From: Candidatus Spyradenecus faecavium
GTDB taxonomy: Bacteria; Verrucomicrobiota; Kiritimatiellia; RFP12; DVOR01
Reading direction: 5' to 3'
DNA length: 9,781 nt
NCBI GenBank assembly: GCA_018713405.1
Contig: DVOR01000054.1
Location: 1 to 9,781, forward strand
Shown piece by piece: positions 1 to 5,739 of this stretch. A program made the translations under genes and the position numbers. The notes under the pieces are model-generated. The model saw only the letters and a list, made by a program, of their open reading frames with translations, was not told the origin of the DNA and ran no database searches. Every line of letters starts with the position of its first letter. Within the stretch, counting starts at the first letter, position 1.

Positions 1-1
1 C

Positions 2-880
2 CTCACCATCGACCAGCCCCCGGCCTCGAAGGGGGCGGAGCTGGGGCTCCTGCGCCTTGACGCCAAGACGACGGAGACGCTCCTCACCGTCTCGGGGACG
101 ATCAAGGTGAATGGCGTCCTGCGCGCCTACAACGGCACCGAGACCACCGTCGGCGACAGCGAGACCACCGTCGGCGACACGACCCTCGACACGCCCGGTT
201 TCGCCGAGCCTCTCGACCCCACCGACGGCACCGCCGGCGGGGAGAACACGTGGGCCCCTGAGCTGGAAGAGACGCTCATCGACATCTACCAGAGCCAGAA
301 CCTGATCGGCGGCGAGGCCAAGGGCTACACCCAGGGCACGGGGAAGGTGCTCTCCGCCTCCGACATCTCCGAGGCGATGCTCTGCTTCCGCAACGTCGCG
401 GCCCTCGCCACCCACGGCGAAGGGGTGTCCGCCGCCCGCGTGGCCGCCGAGCACTCGGACGACTACGCCGCCGTCGCGGACCTGATCGTGGCCTATGAGT
501 TCGGCATCTCCCGTGTCACCCTTGAGCGGGACGAGGACGGCAACGAGGTGGCGCTCGTGGAGGTGACGCTCCGCAACGACCTCGCCACCGACTTCGCCGA
601 CCGCACGGAGCACATCGTGGACCCCGAGGGCGTGACGGACATCGAGCACGCCACCCCCGCCTACGCCGAGGGCACGGCGCTCGTCTTCGCCGTGAACGGA
701 GAGATCGTCGCCGCGGACGCCGTGACGGAGGAGCGCGGGGCCGCCCGCGCCGACGGCACCTCCCTCACCCGCCGCTTCCGCGTGTCGCTCGCCGGCATGT
801 CAGCGGACGAGGATGGGCGGCTCGCCCTCACTGTCCGCGCGGAGCCGCCGGACGGGACGCAGGCCGCATCGGCCGAGTGA
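2..880 (+). CDS. Unrecognised acidic protein, 3' part (5' end beyond the left edge)
   Basis: The frame is open from the left edge to TGA at 878-880, giving 292 visible residues. An in-frame GTG at 107 is possible, but it has no Shine-Dalgarno, and the 35 codons before it are stop-free with G or C at almost every third position, so the gene most likely starts outside the window. I do not recognise a family. A Thr/Asp/Gly-rich stretch (roughly visible residues 45-85) contains a seven-residue tandem repeat, ETTVGDS then ETTVGDT. A helical-looking section follows, then a part that looks beta-rich (from about residue 165: alternating Val/Leu/Thr strands separated by Asp/Gly turns). The protein is strongly acidic, with no membrane segment or cysteine-rich motif in the visible part. 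The low-complexity linker and beta-rich tail would fit a surface or secreted protein, but this is a guess because the N-terminus is missing. Confidence 0.75.
   Translation, partial: LTIDQPPASKGAELGLLRLDAKTTETLLTVSGTIKVNGVLRAYNGTETTVGDSETTVGDTTLDTPGFAEPLDPTDGTAGGENTWAPELEETLIDIYQSQNLIGGEAKGYTQGTGKVLSASDISEAMLCFRNVAALATHGEGVSAARVAAEHSDDYAAVADLIVAYEFGISRVTLERDEDGNEVALVEVTLRNDLATDFADRTEHIVDPEGVTDIEHATPAYAEGTALVFAVNGEIVAADAVTEERGAARADGTSLTRRFRVSLAGMSADEDGRLALTVRAEPPDGTQAASAE
140..179 (+). repeat. Tandem 19-base direct repeat inside the first gene
   Basis: GAGACCACCGTCGGCGACA occurs at 140-158 and again, base for base, at 161-179, a period of 21 bases. It stays in frame and encodes the ETTVGDS/ETTVGDT heptad pair. 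The lack of synonymous differences points to a recent duplication or slippage event. Confidence 0.85.
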
Positions 881-894
881 GCAGGCCACCACGG

Positions 895-920
895 ACGCCG
901 CCCCACGAGGGCGGCGTTTG
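895..920 (+). terminator. Rho-independent terminator after the first gene
   Basis: A perfect 9-base-pair stem, ACGCCGCCC (895-903) with GGGCGGCGT (909-917), encloses a five-base loop and runs into TTTG. It begins 15 bases after the stop codon. The T-run is short, so termination may be incomplete, but position and stem strength fit well. Its tail overlaps the proposed -35 of the tkt promoter. Confidence 0.7.
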
Positions 921-946
921 CGGTTTGGGCGCGGATTTGGTATCGT
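918..946 (+). promoter_or_regulatory. Probable sigma70-type promoter of tkt-lysS
   Basis: TTGCGG (918-923) and TATCGT (941-946) are separated by exactly 17 bases. They match the TTGACA/TATAAT consensus at 3 and 4 of 6 positions. A start site near 953 would leave a leader of about 30 bases before the ATG at 983. This is the only relatively AT-richer stretch in the gap, and it follows a terminator directly. The hexamers are weak, so confidence is moderate. Confidence 0.45.
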
Positions 947-982
947 ACGCGCTTCATTCCTAGACCAGAAGGTGAGCGTGCG

Positions 983-2977
983 ATGAGCAAGTTGGATTCT
1001 AAAGCGTTGCGGTTGGCGGCGGACACGTTGCGGTGTCTGGCCATGGACGAGGTGCAGGCGGCGAACTCCGGCCACCCCGGCGTGGCGATGGGCCTGGCCG
1101 ACGTGATGGCCGCCCTGTGGCTGGGGCACCTGAAGGTGTGCGGGACGGCGACGGATTGGGCCGACCGCGACCGTTTCGTGCTCTCCGGCGGGCACGCCTC
1201 CAGCCTGCTCTACGCGACGCTCCACCTGGCCGGCTTCGACGTGTCGCTGGACGACCTGCGGAACTTCCGCCAGCTGGGGGCGCGGACGCCCGGCCACCCC
1301 GAGCGCGGCATGACGCCCGGCGTGGAGACGACCACCGGCCCCCTGGGGCAGGGCGTCGCCGCGGGCGTGGGCATGGCGCTGGCCGAGCGGATGCTCGCGG
1401 CGCGGTTCAACGCCGAGGGGCGCACGCTCGTCGACCACCGCACGTGGGTCACCTGCGGCGACGGCGACCTGGAGGAGGGCATCTCGCACGAGGCCTGCTC
1501 CCTCGCCGGCGCGCTGGGGCTGGGCAAGCTGATCCTCCTTTACGACTCCAACGGCATCACCATCGAGGGCGCCACCGACATCGCGCTGGCCGACGACACC
1601 AAGCGTCGCTTCGAGAGCTACGGCTGGCGCGTCCTCTCCTGCGACGGGCATGACTTCGAGGACATCGAGAAGGCGCTGCGCAAGGCCGAGAAGCCCTCGG
1701 AGAAACCCACGCTCGTCATCTGCCGCACCGTCATCGGCAAGGGCTCGCCGCACAAGGCCGGCACCGCGTCCTGCCACGGCGCGCCGTTGGGCGCGGATGA
1801 GGTGCGCCTGGCCAAGCAGGGGCTCGGCTTCGACCCCGACCAGGCCTTCGTGGTGCCCGAGGGCGTGCGCGAGCTCTTCGCCAAGCGCGCCGCCAAGATG
1901 CGCCGCCAGTGGAAGAAGTGGGAGCGCGAGGCCAAGGCCGCGTTCGCCGCCGACCCCGCGCTCCAGGCCGCTTGGGAGGCCCACCGCGACCAGCCCGTTC
2001 CGGCGCTCGACGGCCTGCTGCCCGCGTGGGGCGACAAGCCGATCTCCACGCGCGCGGCCTCCGGCAAGGTGCTCAACGCCATCGCCCCGGCCGTGCCGTG
2101 GCTCGTCGGCGGCTCGGCCGACCTGGCGCCCTCGAACATGACCTACCTGAACGGGCTGGGCGACGTGGCCAAGGGCGCCTTCGCGGGGCGCAACTTCCAC
2201 TTCGGCATCCGCGAGCTGGGCATGGGCGGCATCCTCAACGGCCTGGCCAACCACGGCGGGCTGCGCCCCTACGGCGGCACCTTCTTCGTCTTCAGCGACT
2301 ACGTCCGCCCGACCCTGCGCGTGGCCGCGCTCATGGGCGCGCCCGTCATCTACGTGCTGACGCACGACAGCTTCCACGTGGGCGAGGACGGGCCGACGCA
2401 CGAGCCCATCGAGCAGCTCCCCGCCCTGCGCGCCATGCCCGAGGTCTGCGACCTCCGCCCCGCCGACGCGACCGAGACGGCCGTCGCCTGGCAGGTGGCC
2501 CTGGCGCGCCGGGACGGCCCCACCTGCCTGATGCTCTCGCGCCAGAACCTGCCCGTGCTCGACCGCACGGCCCTCGCCCCCGCCGAGGGGCTGGCCAAGG
2601 GCGCCTATGTGTTGTGGCAGCGCGACCCCGCCGCGACGCCGGACGCCATCCTCATCGCCTCCGGCAGCGAGGTGTCGCTGGCCCTGCAGGTGGCCCAGGC
2701 CGACGCCCGCAACATCCGCGTGGTTTCCATGCCCAGCTGGTTCCTCTTTGCCAAGCAGGACCGGGCCTACCGCGACGAGGTCCTGCCGCCCGCCGTCACC
2801 AAGCGCGTGGCCGTCGAGGCCGCCAGCCCCTTCGGGTGGGAGCGGTTCGTCGGGCCCGAGGGGCGCGTGCTCGGGATGGAAGGGTGGGGCGCCTCCGGCC
2901 CCGCGGGCAAGCTGGCCGAGCACTTCGGCTTCACGCCCGCGCGCCTCGCCGCCCTGCTCAACGATTGTCTTGCCTGA
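983..2977 (+). CDS. tkt: Transketolase
   Basis: A full-length transketolase of 664 residues, the usual size (E. coli TktA is nearly identical in length). It is a cytosolic thiamine-diphosphate enzyme that moves two-carbon units from ketoses to aldoses in the non-oxidative pentose phosphate pathway. The N-terminal pyrophosphate-binding domain has NSGHPG (28-33), LSGGHASSLLY (67-77), TTTGPLGQG (116-124) and the Mg/ThDP motif GDGD (159-162) followed by Asn190; His265 lies in HGAPLG. The pyrimidine-binding domain has GGSADLAPSN (376-385), the catalytic Glu411 in FGIREL, and THDSFHVGEDGPTHEP (460-475) with His461 and His473. Arg520 in SRQNLP suits sugar-phosphate binding. The C-terminal domain runs from about 540. 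No essential residue appears to be missing. The ATG is preceded by AAGGTGAG (969-976). It is the first gene of a likely operon with lysS. Confidence 0.97.
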   Translation: MSKLDSKALRLAADTLRCLAMDEVQAANSGHPGVAMGLADVMAALWLGHLKVCGTATDWADRDRFVLSGGHASSLLYATLHLAGFDVSLDDLRNFRQLGARTPGHPERGMTPGVETTTGPLGQGVAAGVGMALAERMLAARFNAEGRTLVDHRTWVTCGDGDLEEGISHEACSLAGALGLGKLILLYDSNGITIEGATDIALADDTKRRFESYGWRVLSCDGHDFEDIEKALRKAEKPSEKPTLVICRTVIGKGSPHKAGTASCHGAPLGADEVRLAKQGLGFDPDQAFVVPEGVRELFAKRAAKMRRQWKKWEREAKAAFAADPALQAAWEAHRDQPVPALDGLLPAWGDKPISTRAASGKVLNAIAPAVPWLVGGSADLAPSNMTYLNGLGDVAKGAFAGRNFHFGIRELGMGGILNGLANHGGLRPYGGTFFVFSDYVRPTLRVAALMGAPVIYVLTHDSFHVGEDGPTHEPIEQLPALRAMPEVCDLRPADATETAVAWQVALARRDGPTCLMLSRQNLPVLDRTALAPAEGLAKGAYVLWQRDPAATPDAILIASGSEVSLALQVAQADARNIRVVSMPSWFLFAKQDRAYRDEVLPPAVTKRVAVEAASPFGWERFVGPEGRVLGMEGWGASGPAGKLAEHFGFTPARLAALLNDCLA

Positions 2978-2983
2978 AGGAGG
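2977..2983 (+). promoter_or_regulatory. Shine-Dalgarno of lysS overlapping the tkt stop codon
   Basis: AAGGAGG occupies 2977-2983; its first A is the last base of the tkt TGA (2975-2977). It lies six bases before the lysS ATG at 2990. Ribosomes terminating on tkt therefore uncover or sit on the lysS initiation site, which supports translational coupling of the two genes and fixes the lysS start. Confidence 0.85.
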
Positions 2984-2989
2984 CTCACG

Positions 2990-4438
2990 ATGGACACGCA
3001 GACCCCTGACCAATACCGCGCGCAACGCCTGGCCAACCGCGCCAAGCTCGCCGAGCTGGGCTACGCCCCCTACGGCCACGCCTTCGCCCGCACCGGCACC
3101 CTCAAGGAGACCCGCGAGGCCTTCGCCGAGGGCAAGGCCGTCGCCGTCGCCGGACGCATCCAGACCAAGCGCCGCATGGGCAAGCTGATGTTCATCCACC
3201 TCAACGACGGCTCCGACGCCTTCCAGATCCTCCTCAAGCGCGACGTGCTGGGCGAGGAGGCCTACAACGCCGCGAAGCTGCTGGACCTGGGCGACATCAT
3301 CGGCGTCAAGGGCGCGCTCTTCACCACCCAGGCCGGCGAGAAGACCGTCGACGTCGCCGCGTGGGAGCTCCTCTCCAAGGCCGTCCGCCAGCCCCCGGAG
3401 AAGTGGCATGGCCTGCAGGACCAGGAGGAGCGCTACCGCCGCCGTTACCTGGACCTGATGTCCAACCCCGAGAGCCGCGCGCGCTTCGACAAGCGCCACA
3501 AGATTCTCCTCGGCATCCGCAACTACCTCGCCTCCAAGGGTTTCGTTGAGGTCGAGACGCCCATCATGCAGGCGCAGGCGGGCGGCGCGGCGGCCAAGCC
3601 CTTCGTGACGCACCACAACGCCCTCGACCGCGAGATGGTCCTCCGAATCGCGCCCGAGCTCTACCTGAAGCGCCTGCTCGTCGGCGGCTTCGACAAGATC
3701 TTCGAGCTGGGCAAGGACTTCCGCAACGAGGGCATCGACCGCACGCACAACCCCGAGTTCACCGTCCTGGAGGTTTACGAGGCGTACGGCGACCGCTCGT
3801 CGATGAAGGCCCTCATCGAGGGGATGCTGCCCTACCTCTGCGACACCGTGCTCGGCACGCGTCAGGTCCCCTACGGCCCGGACGGCAAGGTGCTGAACTT
3901 CGAGCCTCCCTACCGCGAGGTCTCCCAGCGCGCGCTCATCGAGGAGCGCATGGGCGCCGATTGGTTCAGCCTGGACTACGAGACCGCCCGCGCCCGCGCC
4001 GCCGAGGCCGGCCTCGAGCTCACGCCCGAGATCGTCGACCACCTCACCCTCTCGCACGAGGTCTACGACAAGCTCATCGAGAAGACCCTCTTCCAGCCGA
4101 CCTTCGTCACCCGGATCCCCAAGCAGTACGTCCCGCTCGCCAAGGCCTGCACGGACGACCCCGCGCTGGTGGACGTCTTCGAGTTCGTCGTCGCCGGCAA
4201 GGAGCTCTGCCCCGGCTACACCGAGCAGAACGACCCCGACGCCCAGCGCGAGGCCTTCTCCCGCCAGGTCGAGGAGGACGCCGAGCCCACCGACCTCGAC
4301 TTCGTGGAGGCGCTGGAATACGGCATGCCGCCCACCGGCGGCCTGGGCATGGGCATCGACCGCCTGGTCATGCTCCTGACCGACACCGAGGTCATCCGCG
4401 ACGTCATCCTCTTCCCCCAACTCAAGTCCGAGGCCTGA
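2990..4438 (+). CDS. lysS: Lysyl-tRNA synthetase, class II
   Basis: A 482-residue class IIb lysyl-tRNA synthetase, which charges tRNA-Lys with lysine using ATP in the cytosol; length is normal for a bacterial LysS. An N-terminal OB-fold anticodon-binding domain covers about 50-130 (VAVAGRIQTKRRMGKLMFIH begins it). The catalytic domain shows motif 1 around VETPIMQ (187-193), the APELYLKRLL segment (221-230), motif 2 at 238-268 with the FRNEGID core and the conserved HNPEFT, and motif 3 GLGMGIDRLVMLL (451-463) with its ATP-binding arginine. The lysine-pocket region reads GKELCPGYTEQNDP (403-416), where many bacterial LysS have an Ala-Tyr-Ser/Thr-Glu-Leu-Asn pattern; this looks like lineage variation, not damage. 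It starts 12 bases after tkt with its Shine-Dalgarno overlapping the tkt stop, so it is most likely cotranscribed with tkt. A palindrome and a hairpin follow. Confidence 0.97.
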   Translation: MDTQTPDQYRAQRLANRAKLAELGYAPYGHAFARTGTLKETREAFAEGKAVAVAGRIQTKRRMGKLMFIHLNDGSDAFQILLKRDVLGEEAYNAAKLLDLGDIIGVKGALFTTQAGEKTVDVAAWELLSKAVRQPPEKWHGLQDQEERYRRRYLDLMSNPESRARFDKRHKILLGIRNYLASKGFVEVETPIMQAQAGGAAAKPFVTHHNALDREMVLRIAPELYLKRLLVGGFDKIFELGKDFRNEGIDRTHNPEFTVLEVYEAYGDRSSMKALIEGMLPYLCDTVLGTRQVPYGPDGKVLNFEPPYREVSQRALIEERMGADWFSLDYETARARAAEAGLELTPEIVDHLTLSHEVYDKLIEKTLFQPTFVTRIPKQYVPLAKACTDDPALVDVFEFVVAGKELCPGYTEQNDPDAQREAFSRQVEEDAEPTDLDFVEALEYGMPPTGGLGMGIDRLVMLLTDTEVIRDVILFPQLKSEA

Positions 4439-4450
4439 GCCGGGCCCGGC
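4439..4450. repeat. Perfect 12-base GC palindrome just after the lysS stop
   Basis: GCCGGGCCCGGC begins on the base after the lysS stop codon. It reads identically on both strands. It has no T-run, so alone it is not a terminator. It may add to RNA structure ahead of the main hairpin, or be chance in GC-rich DNA. Confidence 0.6.
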
Positions 4451-4457
4451 CCCACCC

Positions 4458-4488
4458 GAAGGCCCCCGCCCGGGGGCCTTCTTGCTTT
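4458..4488 (+). terminator. Strong intercistronic hairpin, terminator or attenuator
   Basis: GAAGGCCCCC (4458-4467) pairs perfectly with GGGGGCCTTC (4472-4481) around a four-base loop, followed by TTGCTTT (4482-4488). This has the form of an intrinsic terminator for tkt-lysS. It ends 19 bases before the ATG of the next gene, and the last T at 4488 also starts that gene's TAAGGAG Shine-Dalgarno. It could therefore act as a partial terminator or attenuator. Confidence 0.75.
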
Positions 4489-4494
4489 AAGGAG
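4488..4494 (+). promoter_or_regulatory. Shine-Dalgarno fixing the acyltransferase start
   Basis: TAAGGAG lies six bases before the ATG at 4501. The reading frame stays open upstream to 3961 inside lysS, so this site, and not frame length, decides the start codon. Confidence 0.8.
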
Positions 4495-4500
4495 CGCACC

Positions 4501-5730
4501 ATGGACGCTGTCCCCGCAAAGAAACCCTTCGTCGTCTGGATGGGCTGGCTTCGCCTCATCGCCCTCCTGCTGGTTTGCGTGTGTCACGCGGGCGACCCGG
4601 TGATGGCCTTCGGCACGCCCGAGGAGAAGAGCGTCGGCGCGCTGATCGGATCCGCCGTGCGGGCGTGCGTGCCCCTCTTCGTGATGCTGACGGGCGCCCT
4701 GCTCCTGCCCGTGCGCGAGGGCCTCGGCGGGATGGTCCGCCGGCGCGTCTCGCGCGTGGTGTGGCCCTTCCTGCTCTGGACCGCCGTCTACGCCGCGCTG
4801 CCGTGGCTCCTGGCCGTGTGCGGCGTGGCCACGCAGACGATCCAGGAGGTCTTCTTCCCCTTCGCGGCGCCCCTGCACACGGACGCGCCGAGCATCGCGC
4901 GCACCTTCTTCCTCTCCCTCTTCCAGTTCAACCAATACGCCGTCCAGCTGTGGTACATCTACCTCCTCGTCGGCCTCTACCTCTTCATGCCCATCCTCTC
5001 GCCCTGGCTGCGCACGGCCACGCTCCGCGCGAAGCTCGCCTTCCTCGGCCTCTGGGGCGCGACGCTGGCCCTGCACTATTGGCCCCTCCTGCTCGAGGCC
5101 CTGCTCGGCACCTCCTGGGGCGCGGCCTTCTTCTCCGACTACGCGGTGCGCTTCCTCGGCGGCCCGACCGTCGACCTCGCCGCCACCGCCTCGTGGGACG
5201 CCTTCCCGGTCCTGGGCCAGTGCGACTGGAACCCCTTCGGCGGGCTCTACATGTTCGCCGGCTTCGTGGGCTACCTGGTGCTCGGCCACGTGCTGAGGGA
5301 GGTGCGCCTCTCGCTCGGCCGCACGCTGGCCATCGCCCTGCCGCTCTTGGTTGTGGGCTACGCCGTCGTCGCCTTCGGCTCGCGCTGGATGTGGGCGCGC
5401 CCCGGCTGCACGGCCAAGATGATGGAGTTCTTCTGGTGGTACTGCTCCATCCCCGTGGCGATGATGGCCGTCGCCCTCTTCCTCCTGGTCAAGAAGCTCG
5501 ACTGGGCGCCGCGCCCCGTCCTCGCCCTGCTGCAGGACCTCACCCGCTGCGGGCTGGGCGTCTTCTGCGCGCACTACGTCTTCGTCACGGGCGCCTACTA
5601 CCTGCTCCACGGCCTGCTGCCCATCCCCCTGCTGCTGCCCGCCGCGGCCCTCTGCGGCTTCGCCGTCACGTGGGCCGTCATCTCCCCGCTTGAGCGCCTG
5701 CACCCCCTCGCCAAGCGCCTCCTCGGCTGA
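4501..5730 (+). CDS. Multi-pass membrane acyltransferase (Acyltransferase-3 type)
   Basis: A 409-residue integral membrane protein with about ten hydrophobic segments (roughly 12-29, 49-70, 86-108, 148-168, 176-195, 246-264, 275-293, 309-330, 350-370, 376-396). The first segment carries the family signature, an arginine and a histidine in LRLIALLLVCVCHAG (Arg18, His29). The short basic loop VRRRVSRVVWPFLLW (79-93) and LWYIYLLVGLYLFMP (150-164) are also typical of Acyltransferase-3 proteins of the WecH/OafA kind. Members transfer acetyl or other acyl groups from the cytoplasm onto sugars of surface polysaccharide, peptidoglycan or lipid-linked glycans. No extra SGNH domain is present, so it resembles the membrane-only forms. 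The substrate cannot be told: no glycan genes are nearby. It follows lysS by 62 bases across a hairpin and is convergent with the next gene. Family call fairly sure, substrate unknown. Confidence 0.85.
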   Translation: MDAVPAKKPFVVWMGWLRLIALLLVCVCHAGDPVMAFGTPEEKSVGALIGSAVRACVPLFVMLTGALLLPVREGLGGMVRRRVSRVVWPFLLWTAVYAALPWLLAVCGVATQTIQEVFFPFAAPLHTDAPSIARTFFLSLFQFNQYAVQLWYIYLLVGLYLFMPILSPWLRTATLRAKLAFLGLWGATLALHYWPLLLEALLGTSWGAAFFSDYAVRFLGGPTVDLAATASWDAFPVLGQCDWNPFGGLYMFAGFVGYLVLGHVLREVRLSLGRTLAIALPLLVVGYAVVAFGSRWMWARPGCTAKMMEFFWWYCSIPVAMMAVALFLLVKKLDWAPRPVLALLQDLTRCGLGVFCAHYVFVTGAYYLLHGLLPIPLLLPAAALCGFAVTWAVISPLERLHPLAKRLLG

Positions 5731-5739
5731 GGCCGGGGC

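Noticed and set aside
1382..1450. Unusual residues in transketolase as a sign of a diverged or inactive paralogue
   Set aside because: All ThDP, Mg and substrate-binding residues I checked are present; the Leu after Glu411 and the Phe-His in the THDSFHVGEDG loop are at variable positions.
800..4420. Very long open frame (1206 codons) on the minus strand opposite tkt and lysS
   Set aside because: It lies antisense to two unmistakable housekeeping genes, its translation is low-complexity Gly/Ala/Val/Leu/Arg/Glu, and such frames arise because GC-rich third positions remove stop codons on the opposite strand.
3961..4500. 180-residue N-terminal extension of the acyltransferase reaching back into lysS
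   Set aside because: Its translation is Arg/Pro-rich out-of-frame lysS and the hairpin; the first hydrophobic segment and the family signature begin just after the ATG at 4501, which has a good Shine-Dalgarno.
4216..5703. Long minus-strand open frame opposite the acyltransferase
   Set aside because: Composition is Glu/Gly/Arg/His-rich noise and it runs across the 3' end of lysS, the hairpin and the membrane protein; no ribosome binding site supports it.
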